Shown: one piece after another, positions 43,083-51,389 of the stretch | Numbering within the stretch: position 1 is the stretch's first letter | How the letters are laid out: every line of letters starts with the position of its first letter | DNA from: JAZSNL01 sp045536365 | GTDB taxonomy: Bacteria > Bacillota_I > Bacilli_A > ML615J-28 > CAG-313 | Assembly (NCBI GenBank): GCA_045536365.1 | Contig: JAZSNL010000022.1 | Span: 62,001-126,000, forward strand | Direction: 5' to 3' | DNA length: 64,000 nt | The notes under the pieces: generated by a model | The model's database searches: none | What the model was told of the DNA's origin: nothing | What the model saw: the letters and a program-made list of their open reading frames with translations, nothing else | Program-made: the position numbers and the translations under genes

Positions 43083-43628
43083 ATGCATCCAATAATCCCA
43101 ATTATTATAATCATTATTATCGTAACATTTATATTCTTTTTAATAACACCTTCAAAACACCAAAAAGGCGTTATATCAGCTTTAAAAGAATATTTAACAA
43201 CTAACAACATTGAATTTGAATTAACAGAATCAAATAACAAACTATACAATTACAATCTAAAAGTAAACAATAAAACATATCTTTTAAAACTAGTTAACCT
43301 CCCATCTCATTCTGAAGTTCAAATAAACAACTTCAACACTTGGGAAGCAAAATACGGAGCAGGTGATACACCAGGCAAACCGCAACCATATAAAAGATAT
43401 TTAAACGAACTACGTCCATTTTTGAGTTATCAAACAAAAGACAATGAACAAAGATTAATAATCCTTACACCTAAAGCAAAAAAGATTGTTAAATATATTA
43501 ATGAATGTGAAATTGTCTTTGTAAAAAGTGAAACTGATGTATATGGCTCAAAAGTTATTAATGAATATGACTATAAATGGATCATTTTAGAAAATCAAAA
43601 ACAAAATAAAAAAGTAATAAACGAATAA
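43083..43628 (+). CDS. Hypothetical membrane-anchored protein, 181 residues
   Basis: An N-terminal helix with eight consecutive isoleucine-type residues (about 4-21) anchors a soluble domain that looks alpha/beta: VISALKEYLTTNNIEFELTE, LKVNNKTYLLKLVNL, TWEAKYGAG, a basic KPQPYKRY, and LIILTPKAKKIVKYINECEI. I do not recognise the family. It is a lone plus-strand gene among minus-strand ones, with its own promoter and a long bidirectional terminator. Confidence 0.75.
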   Translation: MHPIIPIIIIIIIVTFIFFLITPSKHQKGVISALKEYLTTNNIEFELTESNNKLYNYNLKVNNKTYLLKLVNLPSHSEVQINNFNTWEAKYGAGDTPGKPQPYKRYLNELRPFLSYQTKDNEQRLIILTPKAKKIVKYINECEIVFVKSETDVYGSKVINEYDYKWIILENQKQNKKVINE

Positions 43629-43651
43629 TTCGTTTATTACTTTTTTTTATA
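43609..43651. terminator. Bidirectional terminator between the 43083 gene and nagZ
   Basis: AAAAGTAATAAACGAA pairs with TTCGTTTATTACTTTT around loop TAA. The left arm contains the last codons and stop of the plus-strand gene, and the right flank abuts the nagZ stop. Confidence 0.9.
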
Positions 43652-45194
43652 ATTTAATTGTTAATTTACCAACTGGTTGTAACTTTCCTTTTAAATATTT
43701 AACAACAGTTCTAATTGAATTAGGAGTATATTCATATAAACATAAATAATTATTTAAATTTTGATATTTATTATAATCCATAGGTCCTTTTAATGAAATT
43801 ACAGTAACTTCTTTTTTCATTGAAAGGATTGCATTTATAAATTCAACTTGTTTTGGTGATGTAGCTGCATTATAACTGAATAAAATAACATTGTCATAAT
43901 TATTTAATTCACTTAATACACTTTCTTTAAATTCATCACTATTAACAAGTTCTTTAACTGTTAAATTAGTAAATTCTTTCTTCAATACTTTAGCTAAGTT
44001 ACGATCATCAAATTCATCTTCTATAATTGTTCTTGCCATTGCTACAGGAGCAACTACTAAAGTGTTGTCTGTTAATTTAGCATTTTCACCTTTAACTAAA
44101 GTTAAAGAGTGATCAACAATTTCTTGAGCAAGTTTATTATTTTCTTCGCTAAATCGCATTTCTTGATTATAGAAATATTTTTCTAAATATGGAATAGTTG
44201 ATTCTTTAAATTTAAGAATCCTTTCTACCTTTTTATCTAGTTCTTCTAAAGGTAGTCTTCCATCAAGAACAGCTTCTTCAATTAATTCTAAAGCTTTAAT
44301 TTGATATTCTAAAGTATGAGAAATATCACAAATATCAGCACCAGCAAGGATTGCCATTAAAGCACCATTTGCTGTTCCATACATATCTGCTATAGCTTTC
44401 ATTTCTAAACAATCTGTTAAAATTAATCCTTTAAATCCTAATTCTTCTCTTAAAACATTAGTTAAAATTTTTCTTGAAAGTGTTCCTGGAACACTGTCAT
44501 AAGCTGGGAACATAATATGAGCACTCATAATTGCAGGAACATCGATATTTTTCATAAATGGATACATCTCAATACGATGAATACGGTCCAAATCATAATT
44601 GATTGTCGGTAATCCTAAATGAGAGTCAACCTCACAATCTCCATGTCCTGGAAAATGTTTTGCACATGCTAAAACACCAAATTCTTTTGAACCTTCAATG
44701 AATCTTTTTCCTAATTTTGCAACAACTTCAGGATTATCAGAATAACTTCTAACATTAATAACTGGATTATTAGGATTATTATTAACATCTAAACTAGGAG
44801 CTAAATTAAAATTCATTCCTAATCTAATCATATCTTCAGCTAACATTTTACCAGTATAATAAGTAGCATCATCAAAACTTGCTGCAGCTGTCATTGGTCC
44901 TGGTGCAAAAGTAACATCTTTCATCATTCTTGTAACTAATCCACCTTCTTGGTCTATCGCAATAAACGGGATGTGTCCTGTACTTTTATATGTTGCTTCA
45001 TGTATCTTCTTAGTTAAATTTCTCATTTGTTCAGCATTTTCAAAGTTTCTTGTAAATAATATAACATTACCTACGTGATAATCTTCAATCAAAGTTTTAA
45101 TTTGATCATCATAATATGTACTATGAAAACCAGGTAAAATTAATTGACCAATTTTTTCTTTTAAAGTCATTTCTTTAACACTCTTTAAAACCAT
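43647..45194 (-). CDS. nagZ: Glycoside hydrolase family 3 beta-N-acetylhexosaminidase (NagZ)
   Basis: 515 residues. The TIM barrel contains FIAIDQEGGLVTRM, the NagZ-specific KHFPGHGDCEVDSH with the catalytic Asp190/His192 pair, and nucleophile Asp261 in GLILTDCLEMKA; a second alpha/beta domain follows (about 355-515), as in Bacillus NagZ. It releases terminal GlcNAc from muropeptides. No signal peptide is seen, so it probably acts in the cytoplasm on recycled wall fragments. AAGGAG precedes ATG 45194. Confidence 0.93.
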   Translation of the reverse strand: MVLKSVKEMTLKEKIGQLILPGFHSTYYDDQIKTLIEDYHVGNVILFTRNFENAEQMRNLTKKIHEATYKSTGHIPFIAIDQEGGLVTRMMKDVTFAPGPMTAAASFDDATYYTGKMLAEDMIRLGMNFNLAPSLDVNNNPNNPVINVRSYSDNPEVVAKLGKRFIEGSKEFGVLACAKHFPGHGDCEVDSHLGLPTINYDLDRIHRIEMYPFMKNIDVPAIMSAHIMFPAYDSVPGTLSRKILTNVLREELGFKGLILTDCLEMKAIADMYGTANGALMAILAGADICDISHTLEYQIKALELIEEAVLDGRLPLEELDKKVERILKFKESTIPYLEKYFYNQEMRFSEENNKLAQEIVDHSLTLVKGENAKLTDNTLVVAPVAMARTIIEDEFDDRNLAKVLKKEFTNLTVKELVNSDEFKESVLSELNNYDNVILFSYNAATSPKQVEFINAILSMKKEVTVISLKGPMDYNKYQNLNNYLCLYEYTPNSIRTVVKYLKGKLQPVGKLTIKL

Positions 45195-45224
45195 AATAAA
45201 CTCCTTATTTTAAATACTACATAA

Positions 45225-45253
45225 ATTATAACATAATTATAAAACATAATCAA
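45225..45253 (-). promoter_or_regulatory. SigA-type promoter of nagZ
   Basis: Minus strand: TTGATT (45253-45248), 17 bp, TATAAT (45230-45225). Confidence 0.75.
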
Positions 45254-45334
45254 TTAAAAAAACGATTAAGTCCTTGTTATTAGACTTTATCATTAATTTC
45301 ATATTTACCCTCTTTAAAAGAAACTACAATTTTC

Positions 45335-45365
45335 ATATAAAAAAATAGGACATAGTCCTATTTTT
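45335..45365 (-). terminator. Terminator of the SHOCT-domain gene
   Basis: AAAAATAGGAC (45341-45351), loop ATA, GTCCTATTTTT (45355-45365); the minus-strand U run continues left. The stem includes part of the stop codon. Confidence 0.85.
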
Positions 45366-45810
45366 ACAATCCTAATATTTGTTTTTTCTTTGCGTCAAAT
45401 TCATCTTGTGTAATAATGCCATCATCTAATAATTCTTTATATTTTCTTAATTCATCTGCTGGAGAAACATTATTAACTTGTTGAATAACAACTTCAGGTT
45501 TTTTATTTCTTTCAATTTGTTGTTTTAAATAATTATAGATTTCTTCTCCTACTTTATTTAACTTAGGAAAGAAAATTACAGAACTTAAATTATTTACAGC
45601 ACCTTTAACACCATTAGAATTTTTTATTTCTCCTTTTATTCCAACTGAAAGATATCCGTTTGTCCACATACTTGCAGGAGAAAATTCTACACTTTCAACA
45701 TTTACCATATCTACAACTTTCTTATCAGTTGCCCATTGGAAAATTAATTTTTCTTCGTATACTAATAAAGTTCGTCCATTACCTTTTAATTCATATAATA
45801 AATTGCTCAT
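45364..45810 (-). CDS. SHOCT-domain protein with N-terminal PH-like domain
   Basis: 148 residues. The N-terminal 100 residues resemble a small PH-like fold (LLVYEEKLIFQWATDKKVVD, FSPASMWTNGYLSVGIKG). The C-terminus, ADELRKYKELLDDGIITQDE then FDAKKKQILGL, is a textbook SHOCT oligomerisation domain. The protein is probably cytosolic and possibly membrane-associated; its function is unknown. AAAGGAA precedes ATG 45810. Confidence 0.8.
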   Translation of the reverse strand: MSNLLYELKGNGRTLLVYEEKLIFQWATDKKVVDMVNVESVEFSPASMWTNGYLSVGIKGEIKNSNGVKGAVNNLSSVIFFPKLNKVGEEIYNYLKQQIERNKKPEVVIQQVNNVSPADELRKYKELLDDGIITQDEFDAKKKQILGL

Positions 45811-45839
45811 AGATTTATTCCTTTCTTCATCCTACTAAT

Positions 45840-45868
45840 ATAATAGTTACTTTTTTTAAAAAAGTCAA
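45840..45868 (-). promoter_or_regulatory. SigA promoter of the SHOCT gene
   Basis: Minus strand: TTGACT (45868-45863), 17 bp, TATTAT (45845-45840). The TGA in the -35 box (45867-45865) is the stop codon of the upstream acetyltransferase gene. Confidence 0.75.
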
Positions 45869-46359
45869 TTCAAAACTAAAATATATTTTAATTCAATACC
45901 TGTAGTTACATCTTTTGAATATACTCTTACACCATTAGTACCAATATATTCCATTCCTAATTTTTCTAATATTTTTTTAGAAGCAACGTTTCTTGAATCA
46001 CAATATCCAATAATATAATTGACATCATAGTTTTTTAAATATTCAACCATCCATTTTGCGGCTAAATATCCAAATCCATTGCCCCAACATTTTTTATTAA
46101 TTATGTATCCTATTATTGCATAATCATCAATTAAAGTAGAGAATACTTCGCCTATATGAAGATTATTACGTTCAACAACAAAACTTAAAAAATCTGGTTT
46201 TTCTTTTTGATATTCATTAATTATTCTTTCAATTGATTGTTTTGTGTCTTCTATAGATGAAGATGGATTATTTAACATATAATAAGTATTTTGATGATCA
46301 CTTAAATATTCATGTGTTGTATATAAATCACTAAGTTCAAATTTTCTAATTTTTATCAT
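45865..46359 (-). CDS. GNAT N-acetyltransferase, RimJ/RimL type
   Basis: 164 residues beginning IKIRKFELSDLYTTHEYL. The acetyl-CoA motif region is CWGNGFGYLAAKWMVEYL, followed by RNVASKKILEKLGMEYIG, both typical of the RimJ/L branch acting on protein N-termini or small amines. The substrate is unknown. AGGTGAT precedes ATG 46359. It follows the proS terminator. Confidence 0.87.
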   Translation of the reverse strand: MIKIRKFELSDLYTTHEYLSDHQNTYYMLNNPSSSIEDTKQSIERIINEYQKEKPDFLSFVVERNNLHIGEVFSTLIDDYAIIGYIINKKCWGNGFGYLAAKWMVEYLKNYDVNYIIGYCDSRNVASKKILEKLGMEYIGTNGVRVYSKDVTTGIELKYILVLN

Positions 46360-46372
46360 AAATCACCTAAAT

Positions 46373-46408
46373 AAAAATGCTATTTGAATAAATCAATTAG
46401 CATTTTTT
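46373..46408 (-). terminator. Terminator of proS
   Basis: AAAAATGCTA (46373-46382) and TAGCATTTTT (46398-46407) enclose a 15-nt loop. Confidence 0.8.
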
Positions 46409-46410
46409 CA

Positions 46411-48114
46411 TTATTCTAATTCAGAAACAGCTTTATTAACAATATCAAAAGCTTCTTCAAAAGTATATTCTACTTTTTCCATAGTTTGTCGATCTTTAAA
46501 TTCACAGATTCCTTCACCAGCTCTTCTTCCGATTGTGATGATATAAGGAATACCAATTAATTCCCAGTCTTTAAATTTAAAACCTACTTTTGCGTCACGA
46601 TCATCTAATACAACTTCAATATGAGCTTTTTTCATTTTTGCATATAACTCATCAGCTGCTTGTTTCATAGTTTCATCATTATAATTAATTGGAACAATTA
46701 CTGCATGATATGGAGCAACATTAAGTGGCCATTTAATTCCATAATCATCATGATATTGTTCAATAATACTAGCCATAGTACGAGATACACCAATACCATA
46801 ACATCCCATGATCATCGGAACATTTTGACCTTGTTCATTTTGATATGTACAATTCATTGAAGCAGAATATTTAGTCCCTAATTTAAATATTTGACCTACT
46901 TCAATACCTCTTTCCATACTCATTGGTTTATGACAAACTGGACATAAGTCACCCGCAACAGTGCTTCTAACTTGTAATAATTTACCTTCAAAGTCACGTT
47001 TATAATTAACATTAATCAAATGATAGTTTAATTCATTTGCACCAACAACAAAATTACTCATATAAGCAATTTCATCATCTACTAGAATAGTTCCTTTAAA
47101 TCCAATAGGACCAACAAATCCTTCTACTGCACCAGCACTTAATATTTCAGAATAAGTAGCTAATGCTAATTCATGTTCAGCAATTCCTAAAGCATTAACA
47201 ACCTTAATTTCATTAACTGAACGATCACCTCTAACCATTACTAATACTAATTCATCGTTTGTTAAATTTTTATATACCATTGATTTAACAACTTTTTTCA
47301 TATCAACATTTAAGAAACTTGATACTTCTTCAATTGACTTTTGATTTGGAGTTAATACTTTTTCAATTTCCTTAGCTTCTTCTAATTCTTTTACTTCAGT
47401 AACATTTTCTGCTTTTTCTTCATCAGCTGCATATCCACAATCACAATAAATAATATTACTTTCACCAACTTCACTAATAGCCATAAATTGATGAGAACCA
47501 CTTCCGCCGATTGCGCCTGTATCAGCTAAAACTATTTTATAATCTAATCCAAAACGATCAAAAATTCTTTGATATGTCTTATACATATTTTGATAACTAA
47601 TTTCTAAACCTGCTTCATCAATATCAAATGAATAAGCATCTTTCATAATGAATTCTCTTCCTCTCATTAATCCAAAACGAGGTCTTAATTCATCACGATA
47701 TTTTGTTTGAATTTGATATAAATTAATAGGTAAAGTTTTTCTTGATTTAATTTCATTTCTAACTAAATCAGTAAAAATTTCTTCATGAGTAGGGCCTAAG
47801 CAAAATTCACGATCATGGCGATCATTAAATCTCATTAATTCAGGACCATATTTTTGCCATCTTCCTGATTCAGCCCATAATTCTTTAGGTTGAATAGCAG
47901 ATGATAAAATTTCTAATGCTCCTGCGTTATCCATTTCCTCACGAATAATATTTTCTACCTTTTGTAATGTTCTTAATCCAAGTGGTAAATAATTATATAC
48001 ACCCGCAACTAGTTTTCTCATCATACCAGCTCTGATTAATAAAATATGACTTGAAATAACAGCTTCATTTGGTGCTTCTTTTAATGTAGCGATTAACATT
48101 TTACTTGCTTTCAT
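46411..48114 (-). CDS. proS: Proline--tRNA ligase (bacterial type)
   Basis: A class II synthetase of 567 residues with the motif 2/3 regions (KYRDELRPRFGLMRGREFIM, then KDAYSFD; CYGIGVSRTMASIIEQ), an inserted editing domain (about 225-390), and a C-terminal anticodon-binding domain (APYHAVIVPINYNDE onward). AGAAGG precedes ATG 48114. It is monocistronic with a clear promoter. Confidence 0.97.
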   Translation of the reverse strand: MKASKMLIATLKEAPNEAVISSHILLIRAGMMRKLVAGVYNYLPLGLRTLQKVENIIREEMDNAGALEILSSAIQPKELWAESGRWQKYGPELMRFNDRHDREFCLGPTHEEIFTDLVRNEIKSRKTLPINLYQIQTKYRDELRPRFGLMRGREFIMKDAYSFDIDEAGLEISYQNMYKTYQRIFDRFGLDYKIVLADTGAIGGSGSHQFMAISEVGESNIIYCDCGYAADEEKAENVTEVKELEEAKEIEKVLTPNQKSIEEVSSFLNVDMKKVVKSMVYKNLTNDELVLVMVRGDRSVNEIKVVNALGIAEHELALATYSEILSAGAVEGFVGPIGFKGTILVDDEIAYMSNFVVGANELNYHLINVNYKRDFEGKLLQVRSTVAGDLCPVCHKPMSMERGIEVGQIFKLGTKYSASMNCTYQNEQGQNVPMIMGCYGIGVSRTMASIIEQYHDDYGIKWPLNVAPYHAVIVPINYNDETMKQAADELYAKMKKAHIEVVLDDRDAKVGFKFKDWELIGIPYIITIGRRAGEGICEFKDRQTMEKVEYTFEEAFDIVNKAVSELE

Positions 48115-48145
48115 AACAATACCTTCTTTAATAATATTTTGTTAT

Positions 48146-48174
48146 ATTATATCATGATTCGCACTTATTTTCAA
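48146..48174 (-). promoter_or_regulatory. SigA-type promoter of proS
   Basis: Minus strand: TTGAAA (48174-48169), 17 bp ending TGA, TATAAT (48151-48146). No T-box is present between promoter and start. Confidence 0.85.
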
Positions 48175-48181
48175 GCAAAGT

Positions 48182-48216
48182 AAAAAAAAGAGATTGAGGT
48201 ACAATCTCTTTTTTTA
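48182..48216 (-). terminator. Terminator of tldD-tldE
   Basis: AAAAGAGATTG (48186-48196), loop AGGTA, CAATCTCTTTT, with the minus-strand U run to the left. Confidence 0.9.
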
Positions 48217-48221
48217 TTTTA

Positions 48222-49544
48222 TTATTTACCAGAAATAGTAACATTAGAAACCTTGATACATGGAGCCGCAACACCAGTAAAGCGAGGTTCAATATCATTA
48301 CCTAACATTTCAACTTGATTTAATAATTCAAAGAAATTACTTGATAATACAAATAATGTAATAGGACGAGATAATTTACCATTTTCAATTAAATATCCAC
48401 TACTTTGAACATTAAAGTTACCTGAAATAGGGTTTAAACCAGCATGTAAACCAGACACTTCTGTAATATAAACACCTTTTTCAATAGTCTTAAACATATC
48501 TTCTTTAGAATATTCGCCTTCTTGTAAATATAAATTAGTAGGACCAGGATTAGCTCCACCTTGACCTCTACCACCATTACCAGTAGGTTCAACATTCATA
48601 AATTTAGCAGTTTTTAAAGTATGCATAAAGCCGTTGAAAATACCATTTTCAACTAATTTCTTAGTTTTACAAGGAACACCTTCATCATCAAACGCTTCTT
48701 TAAATAAAGCTTTATCAGTAAATGGATCATCAATAATAGTAATATTATCACCAAAAACTTTTTGGCCTTCTTTACCAATTAAAATAGACATTTTTCTCAT
48801 TGCAGCCATACCAGAGAAAACAGATGTGAATGCTTGTAAAATACTAGTTGTAACATCACGATCAAATACAGCAGGATAACTACCAGTTTCAACAAAGCCA
48901 GCACCAAGTGCACTTAAAACTTTCGAACATACTCTTTCTACTACTGCGTCAGCATCTAAATCTTTAAACTTAATATTTACATCACCGTCAGCTTTAGAAA
49001 CAGTTTGACCGTTTTCTAAACCAACAACATTTGCATAAAACATACAATAAGAATCTTCTTTTTCTAAATCTAAACCTTTAGAATTAATAATTTTTGTAAT
49101 ACTAGCTCTTTCACTATATACAGCTTGTACTTTAACAAAACGAGGATCTTTAGCTAAAATTTTAGTTTCAACATTTTTTAATAAATCAATTTTTTCTTGT
49201 AAAGGAATTTCATTAAAATCTGATTTTTCATTATGAACTTCTTTATATTCTCCACTACCATCATAAATATTTTCTGGATTTTCACTAGATAAGAATGGAG
49301 CACCATCTTTTAATGTTTGAAGACATTCTAAGATATCTTCATCAGTAAAAGATTCAGTAGAAATATAATTCATTTTACCTTGGTAAGTTGCTCTAATAGA
49401 TAAAGATTTAATTTCATTAATATTATAAGAATCAACTTTTCCATCAAATAAAGTTAATCTATTTGAAACACTTGATCTTTCAAATAATTCAATTTCTTCT
49501 AAACCAAGTTCTAAACCTTTTTTAATAATTTCTGAATATTTCAT
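48222..49544 (-). CDS. tldE: TldE/PmbA family metalloprotease subunit
   Basis: 440 residues. The partner of TldD; it lacks the HExxxH metal motif, as expected for TldE. GGRGQGGANPGPTNLYL, SGLHAGLNPISGNFNVQSSG and the terminal RFTGVAAPCIKVSNVTISG are family signatures. The TldD/TldE heterodimer degrades unfolded peptides and matures some ribosomal peptides. Its start codon overlaps the tldD stop (TAATG). Confidence 0.93.
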   Translation of the reverse strand: MKYSEIIKKGLELGLEEIELFERSSVSNRLTLFDGKVDSYNINEIKSLSIRATYQGKMNYISTESFTDEDILECLQTLKDGAPFLSSENPENIYDGSGEYKEVHNEKSDFNEIPLQEKIDLLKNVETKILAKDPRFVKVQAVYSERASITKIINSKGLDLEKEDSYCMFYANVVGLENGQTVSKADGDVNIKFKDLDADAVVERVCSKVLSALGAGFVETGSYPAVFDRDVTTSILQAFTSVFSGMAAMRKMSILIGKEGQKVFGDNITIIDDPFTDKALFKEAFDDEGVPCKTKKLVENGIFNGFMHTLKTAKFMNVEPTGNGGRGQGGANPGPTNLYLQEGEYSKEDMFKTIEKGVYITEVSGLHAGLNPISGNFNVQSSGYLIENGKLSRPITLFVLSSNFFELLNQVEMLGNDIEPRFTGVAAPCIKVSNVTISGK

Positions 49545-50947
49545 TATTTGTTACCTCCTTTACCACCAACAGTAATATGAGAAACTCTAATAGTAGGTTG
49601 ACCAACGTTTGTAGGAACAGATCCGCTCATTGATCCACACATACCTTGAGAACATGCAAGATTATCTGCAATCATATCAACATTAAGTAAAATATCTTTA
49701 CCTGATCCAACTAAAGTAGCACCTTTAACAGGTTTAGTAATTTTACCATCTTCTATCATATAACCAACATTTACAGCAAAGTTAAATTCACCAGTTGCAG
49801 GGTTAACAGAACCTCCACCCATTTTCTTTGCAAATAAACCATACTTAGTATTTTTAATAATTTCATCAAATGTTGAAGTACCATTTAAGAAATAAGTATT
49901 TCTCATTCTTGATGTAGTAGGGAATTTATAAGATTCTCTTCTTGATGAACCAGTAATAGGATGATTCATTTTCTTAGAATTACGTTTATCAACTAAATAA
50001 GATTTTAAAATACCATTTTCAATTAATAATGTTCTTTGTGCAGGAGTACCTTCATCATCAACATTAATTGAACCCCATGCATTTTCATCAGTACCTGTAT
50101 CTACTGCGTTAACAATATCACTAGCAATCTTTTGACCAATTTTACCACAGAAAACTGACATGCCTTTTGCAACACTTGTAGCTTCAAGTCCATGAACACA
50201 AGCTTCATGTAAAATAACGCCACCAAAACCATTATTAATAACAACAGGAATTTCACCACCGATCATATCATCAGCATGTAACATTTCTACAGCATCATGA
50301 GCAGCTTCTTCTCCCATTTTTTTCATATCTAAAGTATCATACATTTCAACACCTTGATTCATACCCCAGCTACAAGTGCCGTTTTGCATTGATTTACCAT
50401 CACTTGCAATAGCAGTAATGAAAATACGAGTATTATCACGTTTATCTGTTTGCCATGTTGAATCACTTGCGAATACAAACATTTCTTGAATTTTCTTTGT
50501 TGTTGTACCTGAAACTTGAACAATTTCATTACTGTATGCTCTTGCTGCAGCAGTAGCATCTTGTAATAATTTAATTTCAGGTTCATAAGAATCATATCTT
50601 GGTTTTAGTGAAACAACGTTTGTAGGAACTTCTTTTTCAACAAATTCTAATACTTCTGTTGTTTTTTCCCCTTCAAAGCTACTAGCTAATCTCTTAGCAG
50701 TTTCTTTTAAATTTTCAACACTACAATCAGTAATAGAAGCATTAACTTCCATTCCTTCTTTAATAACACGCATTGCAGCACCTTGAACTTTTGAAACATT
50801 TAAGCTTTGAACTTGGCCTAACATAGTAGCAATTTGTTCATTTGTAGTTTTTTCCATGAATACTTCTGCAAAGTCTCCTCCTGTAGCAAGAGCAAGTTCT
50901 AATATTTCTTTTGCAGCAGCTTCAGTAATACCAAAAACTTTTTTCAT
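49544..50947 (-). CDS. tldD: TldD family metalloprotease
   Basis: 467 residues. The zinc motif is HEACVHGLEATSVAKG (HExxxH; the usual HEACGH has Val for Gly), with the second ligand expected in the CSQGMCGSMSG region. SSRRESYKFPTTSRMRNTYF is a conserved stretch. ATG 50947 is chosen over GTG 50956 because that GTG is part of the GAGGTGG ribosome site. No peptide-precursor gene is nearby, so general peptide turnover is the safer role. Confidence 0.93.
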   Translation of the reverse strand: MKKVFGITEAAAKEILELALATGGDFAEVFMEKTTNEQIATMLGQVQSLNVSKVQGAAMRVIKEGMEVNASITDCSVENLKETAKRLASSFEGEKTTEVLEFVEKEVPTNVVSLKPRYDSYEPEIKLLQDATAAARAYSNEIVQVSGTTTKKIQEMFVFASDSTWQTDKRDNTRIFITAIASDGKSMQNGTCSWGMNQGVEMYDTLDMKKMGEEAAHDAVEMLHADDMIGGEIPVVINNGFGGVILHEACVHGLEATSVAKGMSVFCGKIGQKIASDIVNAVDTGTDENAWGSINVDDEGTPAQRTLLIENGILKSYLVDKRNSKKMNHPITGSSRRESYKFPTTSRMRNTYFLNGTSTFDEIIKNTKYGLFAKKMGGGSVNPATGEFNFAVNVGYMIEDGKITKPVKGATLVGSGKDILLNVDMIADNLACSQGMCGSMSGSVPTNVGQPTIRVSHITVGGKGGNK

Positions 50948-51035
50948 ATTATCCACCTCTTTATTAAAATTAAAAATTAAATATAAAAATATTAAATCTT
51001 TATAAAATTATACAATATAAAAATTAATTATAAAC

Positions 51036-51064
51036 CAAAAAACGCTTTTGAAAGCGTTTTTATT
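51036..51064 (-). terminator. Terminator of spoVIF
   Basis: AAAAACGCTTT and AAAGCGTTTTT form a nearly continuous hairpin right after the stop codon at 51065; it is symmetric and could act in both directions. Confidence 0.85.
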
Positions 51065-51304
51065 TTACTTTATTAAATTAAATAAATTATCATTTATTCC
51101 ATTTTTCATTATTTCTCTTACTATTTTATTCTCTTGAGCTTTATCAATTGGCTTATTCGCAAGTTTTGAAACATCCTTTATTACTTTTCTAATACTACTT
51201 TCATCAGAAAGATCCATATTTTTAACCTTATCAACAAGTTCAAAAACAGCTTCTGGACTAATGTTATTTTCCGAAATAAAATTCATAATATTATTTATAT
51301 TCAT
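51065..51304 (-). CDS. spoVIF: Stage VI sporulation protein F (SpoVIF) family
   Basis: 79 residues. The second half, SSIRKVIKDVSKLANKPIDK then AQENKIVREIMKNG, matches the SpoVIF pattern of a DE-x-x-RK-V-I region followed by LANKPxxKxxExKIV; the N-terminus (NISPEAVFELVDKVKN) also fits. In Bacillus SpoVIF is a late mother-cell protein that stabilises the spore-coat regulator GerR. The gene is monocistronic with GAGGTG before ATG 51304. Confidence 0.8.
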   Translation of the reverse strand: MNINNIMNFISENNISPEAVFELVDKVKNMDLSDESSIRKVIKDVSKLANKPIDKAQENKIVREIMKNGINDNLFNLIK

Positions 51305-51319
51305 TTAAACACCTCACTA

Positions 51320-51347
51320 TAAGATATGATAAATATCCAAAATAGTG
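51320..51347 (-). promoter_or_regulatory. Possible SigK-type promoter of spoVIF
   Basis: Minus strand: CATATCTTA (51328-51320) matches the SigK -10 pattern CATAnnnTA, with CAC 16 bp upstream (51347-51345). No SigA TATAAT is present. The expected start would lie very close to the ribosome site, which weakens the case. Confidence 0.4.
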
Positions 51348-51354
51348 ACAATTA

Positions 51355-51389
51355 CTTATAAAAAAATTAGGAACATAGTTCCTAATTTT
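51355..51389 (-). terminator. Terminator of the cmk-rpsA-der operon
   Basis: AAAATTAGGAAC (51363-51374), loop ATA, GTTCCTAATTTT (51378-51389), then a U run on the minus strand. The stem overlaps the last der codons. Confidence 0.9.

Noticed and set aside
45280..45336. 18-codon minus-strand open frame between nagZ and the SHOCT gene
   Set aside because: No ribosome site, and its 5' end lies next to the SHOCT-gene terminator; chance is sufficient.
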